Made by a program: the position numbers and the translations under genes. From positions 7,541,501-7,605,500 of the forward strand of contig NZ_CP121648.1 of assembly GCF_029714205.1 (NCBI RefSeq): a stretch of DNA of 64,000 nucleotides. The letters are read 5' to 3'. The stretch is from Methylobacterium sp. CB376. GTDB lineage: Bacteria > Pseudomonadota > Alphaproteobacteria > Rhizobiales > Beijerinckiaceae. Below are positions 16,473-24,699 of the stretch, one piece after another (the first letter of the stretch is position 1; each line of letters begins with the position of its first letter). The notes under the pieces were generated by a model, which saw nothing but the letters and a program-made list of their open reading frames with translations, did not search any database and was not told the origin of the DNA.

Positions 16473-16666
16473 CTCTGCTACATAGTGTAACGTTCCCCAA
16501 GTCACGTAGTCGTTACGGCCCATATCTGATCGTGCAGTTAATTTCATAATTCTTCGGCAGACACATTAAGCTTTCATAAACCAAGTATGCGCATTAACTT
16601 ACCGCCGACTACGTAGGCTGCCGGACGGAGCCACGCCCCCGCGACCGCGCAGAAAAGGGTCACCTG

Positions 16667-16882
16667 ATGCGGCGCTTCTACTTCGACCTCGCCGACGGGG
16701 TCACTACCATCCGTGACAAGGAGGGGGTCGAGGCCGCGGACCTGAATGAGGCGCTGGAGGCGGCCGAAGCCGTGATCCAGGAGATGAGAGCCAAGGGCGA
16801 GCTGGCGCACTTCGGGGACGGCTGGACCCTCTCCATTCGCCTGGAGGCCGGGACCGTCCTGGCGATCCTGCCCGTCGAGTAG
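16667..16882 (+). CDS. DUF6894 family protein
   Basis: A 71-residue protein, MRRFYFDLADGVTTIRDKEG, with the RxYFDxxDG opening, a conserved GVE..DL segment and a central helix LNEALEAAEAVIQEM, then two strands ending TVLAILPVE. This is the DUF6894 pattern, a family expanded in Methylobacterium and Bradyrhizobium relatives; its function is unknown. Codon use is typical of the host. It is the only clearly intact gene between 16.0 and 18.0 kb. Confidence 0.8.
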   Translation: MRRFYFDLADGVTTIRDKEGVEAADLNEALEAAEAVIQEMRAKGELAHFGDGWTLSIRLEAGTVLAILPVE

Positions 16883-16996
16883 CGGCTGATCGCAAAGGGT
16901 GTGGCGCTCGACCTCGCGGCGATCCTGCCGGCGCGGCCCGCGTAAGCCGGGACCTGCGGCAAGCCCCACCACACCTCGGGGGAGTATCGGGCCGCC

Positions 16997-17327
16997 ATGC
17001 CGACCGCCGACCTAATCGCCGATCCTGCCGCCCTGCCCCGGCTTCCGCCCGGAGGACTGGGCGACCACCCTGGAGAACTGCCGCCGGTTCGTCGACGAGT
17101 TCGGCGCCGAGGCGGCGCACCTCGGGTGGGACACGATCCTGCTCTTCGGCGTCCACCCGCAGGCCGGGATCATCCGGGGCGACTGGTGCGGCGTGATGAT
17201 GCCGTGCTCGTACCCCGTGTTCGAGGCCACCGAGGCGTACCTGAAGAAGCACCTCTGGACGTCGTGGAAGCGCAAGCCGGGGCGTTATCGCGGCGTGGCG
17301 GTGTGGGGGTTCGGGGGGAAGCCCTAA
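16997..17327 (+). pseudogene. WCGVMMPC family orphan protein, copy 2, damaged
   Basis: The ATG and MPTAD opening match the 9838 copy, but the frame shifts after about 13 codons. The remainder, in another frame, reads EDWATTLENCRRFVDEFGAE and GDWCGVMMPCSYPVFEATEA, then YLKKHLWTSWKRKPG, and stops at 17325-17327. The region before the start (16950-16997) is also similar to that before copy 1, so the duplicated block includes the leader. Confidence 0.65.
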
Positions 17328-17509
17328 GCCTGGTGGTGGCGGCCGGACCGTTCGGGCGCCGGTCGCTTCGGTAGCCCGACCGCCTGCTGCACCGCCCCGC
17401 AACCGGGTGAAGCGTAACGATGCAGCACCCACGATGTAGCGCAGCCGAAGGTCTGGTGGAACCGCAAGCTCGGCCTTAGCCTGCCCCGATCACAGCGCGA
17501 CCGCGACCC

Positions 17510-17937
17510 ATGCCGATCCGACCCGAGCACCGCGGCTTCTACCCGATCGACTGGCCCCAGCTCTCGGCGGTGATCCGCTTCCGGCGCGCGGGCGGCCGCA
17601 CCTGCAGCGGATCGTGTGCCTGTCCGACGGCCGCTGGTGGGATGCGGAGGACCGGACGTGGCGGAACGGCCGAGGGCAGCCCCTGCGGCGCGCGCCGGCC
17701 GTCGACCTTCTGGCGGAGGTCCGCACGACTCGGGTGGTGCTGGCGGCCGCGCACCGCAACCACGACACTTCCGACAACTCGGACGGCAACCTAGTGGCGC
17801 TCTGCCAGCGCTGTCACATGCTGCACGACAGACCGGAGCATCGCCGCCGCCGCTGGCTCACGCTGTTCAGCCGCAAGGCCTCAGGCGACCTGTTCCGCGG
17901 TCCAGACCCTGGCTGGCAGCAGTCAGGTCGCCTTTGA
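17510..17937 (+). pseudogene. HNH endonuclease, frameshifted, first zinc knuckle lost
   Basis: Starts MPIRPEHRGFYPIDWPQLSA. Near 17595 the frame breaks and the sequence expected from the copy at 54.6 kb, CEGCGRPH, is missing. The rest, in the frame 17614-17937, contains the HNH core AAHRNHDTSDNSDGNLVALC and QRCHMLHDRPEHRRRR. The His-Asn-His catalytic residues and second Cys pair remain, but the first Cys pair has been deleted. Full-length relatives are about 140 residues. Probably inactive. Confidence 0.75.
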
Positions 17938-18035
17938 AATCGCGATACTCGCCGCACTTGCGTCCAATATCCTTAACGCTTTAACAAGCGCTCAGCCGGC
18001 ATAAGCCGCTGCCAATATAACGGGAGGGAGATGGA

Positions 18036-18278
18036 ATGAGACGCGAGTTAATCTATTGCGCACATCGCATTCACCAAGAAAATGGGATTTTTACGGCTAG
18101 AGAGGCGGTGCCCGGGCCTCAATCTTTCGAGTTTTTCTCCAAAGATCTTACTCGTGTTCAGGAAGCTATCGAGGAGATATGGGCTGCTGAGAGCAAGACT
18201 TTACCAATGCCAGGGTGGTTTAGAGGTGCCCTGGCTTCCCGAAAGCAAGCGCGGGTCGATCTCGATAGTTTGGCGTAA
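18036..18278 (+). CDS. hypothetical protein (80 aa)
   Basis: MRRELIYCAHRIHQENGIFT starts a small alpha/beta protein with EFFSKDLTRVQEAIEEIWAAE in the middle. The GGGAGGGAG ribosome-binding site is one of the best in this part of the window; an alternative ATG lies at 18031 out of frame. GC content is lower than the neighbours, suggesting foreign origin. It has no recognised domain and no partner gene within 500 bases. Confidence 0.55.
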   Translation: MRRELIYCAHRIHQENGIFTAREAVPGPQSFEFFSKDLTRVQEAIEEIWAAESKTLPMPGWFRGALASRKQARVDLDSLA

Positions 18279-18458
18279 CCGCGGTCTATCCCTCCACATA
18301 GGGCGGCGCCCAGGCGCGGGGCTGCCCGTCCTCTAGGAAGGCGTAGACGATCGGCAGCTCGGCCGGCATGGACAGGCTCGTAATGGTAGGGTGAGGCGCG
18401 GGCCCGGGTTTCCCCTCACCGGTCGAGCGTGATCAGGGCTGCCGGTCAGGCCCGCATC

Positions 18459-18644
18459 TCATGTAAGCTGTGCTATAAGAACCAATCGACGGCGCGCATC
18501 CGTGCAAACCGCGGAGCGGTGCCGCTGTCCCCAGCGCGCACGCAATCGCAGCGCCACGAGCGTGGCCCACATCTCGGTGATGAGCCGCTGCAACCCCCGC
18601 CACGCCTGCGACGGGTAGGGCCAGGAGATCCCGCCGCCCGCCAT
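18459..18644 (-). CDS. possible small protein (61 aa)
   Basis: MAGGGISWPYPSQAWRGLQR followed by LITEMWATLVALRLRARWGQ. The composition (Trp, aromatic and hydrophobic residues with basic end) is more protein-like than the alternative frames. No ribosome-binding site is evident and no family is known. Confidence 0.3.
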   Translation of the reverse strand: MAGGGISWPYPSQAWRGLQRLITEMWATLVALRLRARWGQRHRSAVCTDARRRLVLIAQLT

Positions 18645-18703
18645 TGGCTAGATACACGCCGAGGGCGACCGCACGGCCTTCGTGCAAGCAAGCGGAACCG
18701 TTC

Positions 18704-18895
18704 TCAAGCTGCTGGGACGGCGGTCGGCGGCACGGCCAGTGGCTTCTCCGGCACCGTCGTGCCCTGCACCGGCCCCGGACGCGGCTCTCGAACGGCTTCG
18801 GCGGGGCGTGGAGCGGGACGTGGAGCAGTCGGCAGCGGGAGATCAACCAAAACGACGCGACCGCTCAGCGGGTCGAGAATGCGGATCTGCGCCAT
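18704..18895 (-). CDS. possible small Pro-rich protein (63 aa)
   Basis: Begins MAQIRILDPLSGRVVLVDLP, an ordered strand-like N-terminus, followed by a Pro/Ala/Arg-rich tail. It may be a real small protein with a disordered end. The upstream CTAGGGGGCG could be a ribosome-binding site. No recognised family. Confidence 0.35.
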   Translation of the reverse strand: MAQIRILDPLSGRVVLVDLPLPTAPRPAPRPAEAVREPRPGPVQGTTVPEKPLAVPPTAVPAA

Positions 18896-19096
18896 GCACG
18901 CCCCCTAGGGAGGAACGACCAGGGTGTGCCGATCGAGGTAGGAAACCGTAAACGGCCCGACGTGCGCCACGACCCGCGTGAAAGTGCCGGTCAACGGGGC
19001 AGGCCCGCCTTGACGCGGATCAGCGCGTCTCCGGTCCGACGGTGCGATGGCATGTGTGAATGCGCGAGTTGGCGTTAGGGACCAGCAAGCCGAGCC

Positions 19097-19324
19097 ATGA
19101 AGGATGTCCCGCAGCTACTAGCCAATCGCGGCATGTCGGCCGCCACTCCCCGGCTCAGGCTGTTCGCCACGAGCGCCTACTACGCCTTCATCCTCGAGCC
19201 GTTCGGCCGCTGCAGCGACGTCATCGCGCTCAGCCGGGATCTCGTGCTGATCCCGACCTACGTCATGCTCTGTGGGCCCAAGGCGGATGAAGAGAGCCCG
19301 CCGCGGCAGGACCGGGCGGGCTGA
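19097..19324 (+). CDS. short orphan protein, SRxLL family copy 3
   Basis: A 75-residue protein, MKDVPQLLANRGMSAATPRL at the start. Its second half has RCSDVIALSRDLVLIPTYVM followed by LCGP, aligning with the copies at 9001 and 9333. Conservation covers the helix SRxLL/V, the Pro and the CG(P) ending. A recombinase pseudogene follows on the same strand, as recombinase debris also flanks the other copies. Function unknown. Confidence 0.5.
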   Translation: MKDVPQLLANRGMSAATPRLRLFATSAYYAFILEPFGRCSDVIALSRDLVLIPTYVMLCGPKADEESPPRQDRAG

Positions 19325-19503
19325 ACGTTGCTTGTGACGGAACGCGTCGATTGGGTCGACTAGGTTGGGGCGTTGGGCGGGGACGTTGTCCTGTTCAATC
19401 AAGCCCGTCGAATAAAGCGTGAACAGATCGCAATCAATCTGAGAACGGGACCACAGCCTGGATTGATCTAGATCAGAAACATCAAGAACAAGCTGAGAAC
19501 AGG

Positions 19504-20195
19504 CATGGCCAGCGGCAGATACATCGCCTAATACAGGGTTTCGACCGGCAAGCAGGGCCGGTCTGGGCTCGGCCTCGACGCTCAGCGCCAGACGGTGCGC
19601 GAACGGCTGAACGGGGGGAGTGGTCGATCGTAGGTGAGTTCACGGAGGTGGAGACCAGCACCAACAAGAGGGTGCGGCCTGAGCTGGAGCCCGCACTGGC
19701 CTTCTGCCAGGTGATGGGCGCGAAGCTGATCGTGGCGAACGTCTCCCGCCTGATCCAAGACCCGGATTTCATGAGGAAGCTGGTCGCCACCGACGTGGAA
19801 GTGGAGTTCTGCTATCTGCCAAACGTCGAGGGGCCGGTCGGGAGGTTCATGCTTAGACAATGCTCAGCGTGGCCGAGCTTAAGGCCGGCATGATCGCGGA
19901 GCGGACCCGGAAGGCGCTCGCGGCCGCCAAGGCTCGGGGCGTCAAGCTCGGCGGTGACCGGGGCAACCTGTCGGCCGACAATGTGAAAGGGCGCGCGGTC
20001 AGCTTGAAGCTACGGCAGGCGCAGGCCGATCGGCGCTCATCCGATCTGTCGCCGATCATCGCCGAAATCCGCGCTGCTGGTGCTTCCTTGCTGCGGAAGA
20101 TCGCGGCCGAGCTGAACGCGCGCGGCGTCCCCACGGCGCGCGGTGGGTCCTGGAGCGCGGTCCAAGTACAACGCGTCCTGGCGCGGACGGCGTAA
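19504..20195 (+). pseudogene. serine recombinase with stops and frameshifts
   Basis: Reading through the damage gives MASGRYIA, a stop in place of the usual Y, then YRVSTGKQGRSGLGLDAQRQ, a further stop and frame change, GEFTEVETSTNKRVRPELEP, another frame change near 19859, and finally AERTRKALAAAKARGVKLGG through to SWSAVQVQRVLARTA. This is a resolvase-plus-recombinase-domain protein of about 230 residues. At least two stops and two frame changes make it non-functional. Confidence 0.8.
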
Positions 20196-20492
20196 CCCAC
20201 CGCAAAATGGACGCCGCGGCTCGCTGATCCGAAGACATCCTGGCGCGGTTGGCGTCGTAACGGGCGCGCCGCAAGGAAGCGTGACACTCACCCCAGGTCC
20301 CGTCTGGGAGCCGGGAAACAGCAGCCCGTCCGTGGTCACGACAGGCCCCTGCTAATATATCAAACAAAGACACCGAACCTGAATCGCCGGTCGTTCTCTG
20401 GGAGGTGCGAGCACAGTTTAGTCCATTAGGACTAGTCCTCTGCCAACTCTTGTGAATAGAACTCTTGGCCGGATCGCTTACACTCGTTCCCA

Positions 20493-20750
20493 ATGACAGC
20501 CGGGAAAATGGCGATGAACTGGGAGCGTATTGTACGGGAGGCGAGCAGTCTCCTCCGAGTGCTCGAGCGCCTTGAGGAGGAATCGTTGCAGGCTGGCCCT
20601 GACAGCTGCGCCGTGGCGAATTCCTTTCTGATCGCTCAAGAGAACATCCTGAACGCCGTCCTCGCAGTCGAGGAAGCGCGCACTCGCCAAGAGCAGGAGG
20701 AGTGGCGCCGCGGGTTTGAGGCGTGCGCTGGCGGGTCGGTAGCCCCGTGA
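20493..20750 (+). CDS. hypothetical protein (85 aa)
   Basis: MTAGKMAMNWERIVREASSL starts an all-helical protein with LLRVLERLEEESLQAGPDSC and EEARTRQEQEEWRRGFEACA. ATG 20511 (second Met) is a possible alternative start. It has no strong ribosome-binding site. The composition is convincing but no domain is recognised. A hairpin terminator at 20877 lies downstream on the same strand. Confidence 0.5.
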   Translation: MTAGKMAMNWERIVREASSLLRVLERLEEESLQAGPDSCAVANSFLIAQENILNAVLAVEEARTRQEQEEWRRGFEACAGGSVAP

Positions 20751-20876
20751 GCCAGATGCTCAATCCGAAGGTGGCATGAGGGGTGGCCCGGAATGCAGCC
20801 CCGGGAACGACATACGGGATGGCGCGATTGATCCCAGTTGCCGGGATCAATCCTTCGGCACGCTAGCCTCAACACT

Positions 20877-20911
20877 AGCCGGCCGGGCCACCCCCGTGCC
20901 GGCTTCTCTTT
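20877..20911 (+). terminator. hairpin terminator, second copy of the 8.4-kb cassette
   Basis: AGCCGG...CCGGCT with TCTCTTTG directly after it. The sequence, including the loop CGGGCC(A)CCCCC, matches 8405-8440. Confidence 0.5.
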
Positions 20912-21179
20912 GCCACCTGGAACCAGCTGCTGGCCATCTCGGTTGGTGTAGCAGCACGATGAAGCTCTTGGTGACAAGACCGAACGCCCGGCAAGGTCAT
21001 AACCCTCCGCCGGGTGTTCGTGTGTCTGGGAGGCTGAAGAACAGCGCTCCGGCAATAGGGTTGGACATCGCCGGGGTGCACCGCGAGACGGATCGGCCCG
21101 TGCATGATCTCACGGGCAGCGTCTCCAGCGGGAGCACTGAAACTCAGACGGGGACCTTGCGAGGGCGCTCACGACCGCG

Positions 21180-21426
21180 GCGGGCCGGCTTGGGCGGGCC
21201 TTCGTGGTCGATCGCGACGCGCTCGTGGGACACGACGGGGTGCACCTCACCGAGGCTCGCATCCGCGTCGCGCTCGCGGCCCTCGAAGCCTTCGGGTTGG
21301 TTGAGCAGGTTGAGGTCGCCGGCTCGGCCTTCCGGACCACCGCGCGCGGGCTGCACTGTCGGCCGGTTCAGTGGCGGTTCGGCCGTGACAGCCTGCCCGC
21401 TTTCGCTACGGCCAACACAGCCGCTC
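21180..21426 (+). pseudogene. fragment of a phage/plasmid-type orphan gene, copy 1
   Basis: GRAFVVDRDALVGHDGVHLT followed by EARIRVALAALEAFGLVEQV and PVQWRFGRDSLPAFATANTA. The same sequence occurs, better preserved, at 33062-33629. A winged-helix-like core (AALEAFGLVEQVEVAGSAFR) is suggested. The start is missing and the frame then runs into a fragment of the WCGVMMPC family, so this is a chimaeric remnant. Confidence 0.55.
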
Positions 21427-21490
21427 AGCGGGCCCGTGGCGGCCATTGGCGGGACAAGCATTTTTTCTCCTGCCGGCGGCTGCGCGGCGC

Positions 21491-21606
21491 TCCTGCCGCC
21501 CTGGTCTCCGCGTGGACCCGCGGCCTCGCCTCCCTCTCCCCCGGCCAGCCGCCCTGCCCGGGGTTCCGGCCCGACGAGTGGGCGACCACCCTGGAGAACT
21601 GCTGCG
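21491..21606 (+). pseudogene. WCGVMMPC family fragment, copy 3
   Basis: PAALVSAWTRGLASLSPGQP followed by PCPGFRPDEWATTLENC, the N-terminal third of the 9838 gene, after which similarity stops abruptly at a Cys-Gly-Cys. The core motif is absent. Confidence 0.6.
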
Positions 21607-21712
21607 GCTGCGGGCGACCCGCGGTTGCCGTGCATCGCGATCGGACCCGACGCCGTCGCTCCCGCCCAGATCTGGTTCGGCTCCAGCCCCGAGTCGGATA
21701 GGGACCGCGCCC

Positions 21713-22165
21713 ATGTCATCGCGGAGCCCGTCGGACGTTCGGCTGCTGGTCTACGGAGAGCGGAGATGCTCCGGGCCCTCTGCACCTGCCTTGGCGGCTG
21801 CCAGAGCCACGATGGTCGGCGTCCAGGCAGCGGGGCTGGCCGGCATCGTCGACGTGATCCTGACGGTTCGGGACGACGTCACGCTCGAGATCTCGTTCGT
21901 CGCGACGCTTCGCGAGCGCCGGAAAGGCCATGCCGGTCAGGCGATCGGGATCATCAGCCGGGCAGCCGATGCCACCGGGGTGATGCTGATCCTGAAGGCG
22001 CAGGGCTGCCCGCCGAAGGGAGCGCGCCGTGTCCTTGGCACGAACGAGCTCGTGCGGTTCTACGAGCGCCGAGGGTTTCGCGTCGTCTCCGCAGCCTACG
22101 GCGGAGGCGTCCTGATGGAGCGCCCACCGAAGCGTCAGAAGCCCGTGAGCAGGTGCGCGGCCTGA
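21713..22165 (+). CDS. GNAT-family N-acetyltransferase
   Basis: From ATG 21713 the product is 150 residues. The central part has VTLEISFVATLRERRKGHAG, where RxxGHA is the acetyl-CoA-binding turn of GNAT enzymes, and the C-terminus has NELVRFYERRGFRVVSAAYG, the usual strand 6-7 motif. The first 30 residues are unlike the family and the start could be ATG 21812. The acceptor substrate cannot be deduced. The gene lies between orphan fragments and a divergent or convergent lipoprotein gene, without an operon partner. Confidence 0.65.
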   Translation: MSSRSPSDVRLLVYGERRCSGPSAPALAAARATMVGVQAAGLAGIVDVILTVRDDVTLEISFVATLRERRKGHAGQAIGIISRAADATGVMLILKAQGCPPKGARRVLGTNELVRFYERRGFRVVSAAYGGGVLMERPPKRQKPVSRCAA

Positions 22166-22195
22166 TCCGCTCCTCAGGAGGCCAGGCCGCCACCG

Positions 22196-22399
22196 TTACG
22201 GTTTGATCGCGGGCGAGGGGTTGGTCGGCGTGGCGGGAGAGGGTGGCGTCGGAGCCGCCGGGCTCCCGGTCGGCGGGCTTGCCGGCGCGGCGGTCGTGGC
22301 TGCCGGCGGGTTTGCCGTGCTGGTCGTGTCGGCCTTCTCATCCTTGCATGCGGTGAGCGCGAGCAGCGCGATGAGGGGCAACAGGGTGCACGCACGCAC
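22196..22399 (-). CDS. small Pro/Thr/Ala-rich lipoprotein
   Basis: Starts at GTG with AGGAGG seven bases upstream. MRACTLLPLIALLALTACKD contains a lipobox LTAC, so Cys18 should be lipidated after signal peptidase II cleavage. The mature part, about 50 residues, is almost entirely Pro, Ala, Thr and Ser, giving an extended disordered chain. Such small lipoproteins are commonly outer-membrane tethered, with Lys-Asp after the Cys allowing either membrane. Function unknown. It is convergent with the acetyltransferase gene. Confidence 0.7.
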   Translation of the reverse strand: MRACTLLPLIALLALTACKDEKADTTSTANPPAATTAAPASPPTGSPAAPTPPSPATPTNPSPAIKP

Positions 22400-22803
22400 T
22401 GGTGTTCCTCCTCTGATGGGCGCTCTCCCAAGGACGAAGGAACGCGATGTTGCTGAAGCGGTTCGGGCTCGAACCGCTGGCAGGCCACCCGGCGCGTATC
22501 AGCCATTCGGGCCGCCGGCACGACCTCGCATGGTGGGATCGCCACGGCGCTGAACGCGCGGCATCCCGGCGCCGTGTGGGGGCTCACGGAGGGATGTGCA
22601 GGTCCGCCGTGTGCTGCAGCGTCTGGGGGTGCGGGGGTGGGCGTGGCAGCGGGCCGGAAGGAAATCGAGAGACGGAGACCCTCGGCCCGCTGGTGGCCCC
22701 TCCGGTCCGAGCGCTCAGGCCGGAGGATGAGACTGCCACACGCGCGAGGTGTAGCTCGCCCGCATCTCCGCGCCATACGGGGTGAATACCGACACAGGGC
22801 AGG

Positions 22804-22983
22804 TCAGGAGCCGTTCCCTGCGGGGATGCTCGCCCGAAGCAGATCGCCCGCATCCGAAGCAATCGCGGTATCGAGGACAGCGAGGCTCACGCCGGCCACC
22901 AGGAGCAGAACGCTGGCACCAATTATAGCAAGCGTCTGGAGGGCGCTGAAACCACGCTCGCGCAGTTGGCGGTAGAGGCGCAT
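22804..22983 (-). CDS. 59-residue single-pass membrane protein
   Basis: MRLYRQLRERGFSALQTLAI followed by IGASVLLLVAGVSLAVLDTA. Basic amphipathic start, one hydrophobic helix of about 20 residues, then an acidic periplasmic segment. The frame stays open upstream (LFLLIGISPEQR precedes the Met), so the gene could be longer with a non-ATG start. It is hidden by other frames on both strands. No family recognised; topology prediction is good. Confidence 0.5.
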   Translation of the reverse strand: MRLYRQLRERGFSALQTLAIIGASVLLLVAGVSLAVLDTAIASDAGDLLRASIPAGNGS

Positions 22984-23228
22984 CCGTTGCTCGGGACTGA
23001 TGCCGATCAGGAGGAAGAGGTGACTGGGTCGGCAGGTCTGGTCCGGCCGCCAGGGAGGCCAGCGAGTGGGGCGCTCGCCTGTCCGGAACCATGGGGCAGT
23101 CGGGTTAAGGTGTAGTGTAGGTGCACATCAGGGTGCCGCCGACAGGCCGAATGTGTAATGGCTACCCCGACCTGCCTACGCTATGCCGAAAATACAGAGG
23201 CAATCTTGGCAGTTTAGGGCGAGGGCTG

Positions 23229-23489
23229 ATGAAGGCTTACGTGGTTGCGCTTAGCGCCTCAGTGCTCCTGGCGAGCTTGCCCGACGCGGTCTTCGCACAC
23301 GCCGCCTTGCTTGCCCCTGACCAACCAGCGCCGGAGGTCAGCACAGACGCCGCCACCCCGGATCGCATGACTGATGTGGATCCGGCCCTGCTGGCGCACT
23401 GCGATGCTGAGGCGCTGCGGAGAAAGCTGAGGGGCGAGGTGCGCAGGGTGTTCGTCGAGTCCTGCGTCGAGCCCGAGGGCAACGACTAA
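23229..23489 (+). CDS. small secreted protein (86 aa)
   Basis: MKAYVVALSASVLLASLPDA followed by VFAHA is a clear Sec signal peptide with cleavage near residue 23-25. The mature part is about 62 residues, acidic, with two Cys (LLAHCDAEALRRKL and FVESCVEPEG) that could form a disulfide in the periplasm. GAGGGCTG precedes the ATG. A strong hairpin 33 bases after the stop probably ends the transcript. I do not recognise the family. Confidence 0.65.
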   Translation: MKAYVVALSASVLLASLPDAVFAHAALLAPDQPAPEVSTDAATPDRMTDVDPALLAHCDAEALRRKLRGEVRRVFVESCVEPEGND

Positions 23490-23521
23490 GCCTGCCTCTC
23501 CGAGAGGCCCATCCGAGGTGC

Positions 23522-23558
23522 GGCGGCCGGGCTCGAACCCCTGTCGAGCCCGGCCGCC
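23522..23558. terminator. 14-bp perfect inverted repeat
   Basis: GGCGGCCGGGCTCG and CGAGCCCGGCCGCC with a 9-base loop, just after the secreted-protein gene. There is no T-tract, so it is a hairpin that may stall or protect transcripts rather than a canonical intrinsic terminator. Confidence 0.55.
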
Positions 23559-23630
23559 AGTTCCAGCGACCAGCCCGCCACAGGCTCAAAGGCAGTCGCC
23601 AGTCGTACTCCCAGGTGTAGGGGCGTCAAC

Positions 23631-23855
23631 ATGCCCGTCACGCCAACCATCAGCGAGCTGCACAAGGCCAAGATGATCTCCGATCGGCAGCTCCGCACGG
23701 TCAGCGAAGCTTGTCTGGCGAACCCGTCCATGGGTGTCTTTGAGGTTGCGCCAGGGCTGAGGATTGACCTCGGTGCGGCCGTTCTGGACCATCCTTATAC
23801 GCTAAGAGGCCTCGAGCAGCCCGAGACCACCTTCGTGGAAAAAGGATGGTGGTGA
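23631..23855 (+). CDS. hypothetical protein (74 aa)
   Basis: MPVTPTISELHKAKMISDRQ starts a small protein with LRTVSEACLANPSMGVFEVA and a Phe-rich end. GTAGGGGCG lies just upstream of the ATG. A helix then a small beta hairpin seems likely. No family is recognised. It is oriented toward mucR but separated from it by about 135 bases that could hold the mucR promoter. Confidence 0.5.
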   Translation: MPVTPTISELHKAKMISDRQLRTVSEACLANPSMGVFEVAPGLRIDLGAAVLDHPYTLRGLEQPETTFVEKGWW

Positions 23856-23991
23856 GGCGGGCGATCCTGCTGGTGCGACCTGTGCGATACGCATCAGCGC
23901 CAGTGGAAATTTCAACCTCTCATGTCAGAAAAGTTGACATGGCGAAATCTAAGCATCAGTTTGCCCGCGCTTTCTAGGCCAGGAACTTTTG

Positions 23992-24486
23992 ATGAGCGAA
24001 GAAGCAGCGAACAGCCATATCGAGTTGGTCAGCGACATCGTCTCGGCCTTCGTGTCACACAACAACGTGCCGGTAGCCGAGCTGCCGAACCTGATCCGAG
24101 GCGTCTACGAGAGCCTGGGCAGTCTCGGGAAGCCGGTCGAGCCGGAGCCGGTGAAGCTCACGCCTCCCGTGCCGATCAAGAAGTCCATCACCCCGGACGC
24201 CATCATCAGCCTGGAGGACGGCCGATCCTACAAGTCGCTCAAGCGGCACCTGAGGACGCGCGGCCTCACGCCGGACGAGTACCGCAAGAAGTGGGGCTTG
24301 CCGCCGGACTACCCGATGGTAGCGCCGAACTACGCCGCGCAGCGCTCCGAACTCGCCAAGAGCTTGGGGCTCGGTCAGAACCGCCGGAGAGCTGCTGCCG
24401 AGAAACGTGCTGTCCTGGACGCCAAGGTGAGCGCGCCGGCCGAGCCGAAGAAGGGTCGGGGACGACCGAAGAAGGCTGGTGCTTGA
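23992..24486 (+). CDS. mucR: MucR/Ros-family transcriptional regulator
   Basis: A 164-residue MucR protein: N-terminal oligomerisation region (ELVSDIVSAFVSHNNVPVAE, PNLIRGVYESL), then KLTPPVPIKKSITPDAIISL and the DNA-binding region KSLKRHLRTRGLTPDEYRKK followed by WGLPPDYPMVAP. MucR proteins are H-NS-like regulators that bind AT-rich DNA. In zinc-binding members the sequence before EDG is C(x)LEDG and the helix ends in HLRTHH; here the first Cys is Ser and the second His is Arg, so zinc ligands are missing. The C-terminus has an AT-hook-like GRGRPKK. A partial copy lies at 55.5 kb. Confidence 0.85.
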   Translation: MSEEAANSHIELVSDIVSAFVSHNNVPVAELPNLIRGVYESLGSLGKPVEPEPVKLTPPVPIKKSITPDAIISLEDGRSYKSLKRHLRTRGLTPDEYRKKWGLPPDYPMVAPNYAAQRSELAKSLGLGQNRRRAAAEKRAVLDAKVSAPAEPKKGRGRPKKAGA

Positions 24487-24565
24487 GGGCGTGGCGCGAT
24501 CGGGATCGCAAGCTCTCGGCAAGCTTCCTTGACCTGCCGTTCACCGCGCTCGTTTGCTGACGGTT

Positions 24566-24640
24566 CAAGGTTGCCTCCTACTCTCCCCTCATAACTTCGG
24601 GGCTGGGAGGCAGAACCCGAGGCGGCCGGGCAACGTCCCG
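24566..24640 (+). ncRNA. structured element downstream of mucR (candidate RNA)
   Basis: Two stems are visible: GCCTCC...GGGAGGC enclosing CCCC...GGGG, then CCCGAGGCGGCCGGG. The sequence is conserved in the copy at 55641-55715, also next to mucR-like sequence, while the coding part there has decayed. This suggests a mucR 3' UTR structure or small RNA. Family assignment is not possible from sequence alone. Confidence 0.45.
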
Positions 24641-24662
24641 CACATACAGAGATACCGACATC

Positions 24663-24694
24663 AGGAAGGCCTCGCCTCGCGGCGAGGCCTTCCT
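24663..24694. terminator. bidirectional hairpin between convergent genes
   Basis: AGGAAGGCCTCGCC, loop TCGC, GGCGAGGCCTTCCT: a 14-bp perfect stem placed between mucR and the convergent gene that ends at 24700. It should stop transcription from both sides although it has no long T-tract. Confidence 0.65.
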
Positions 24695-24699
24695 CGTGT

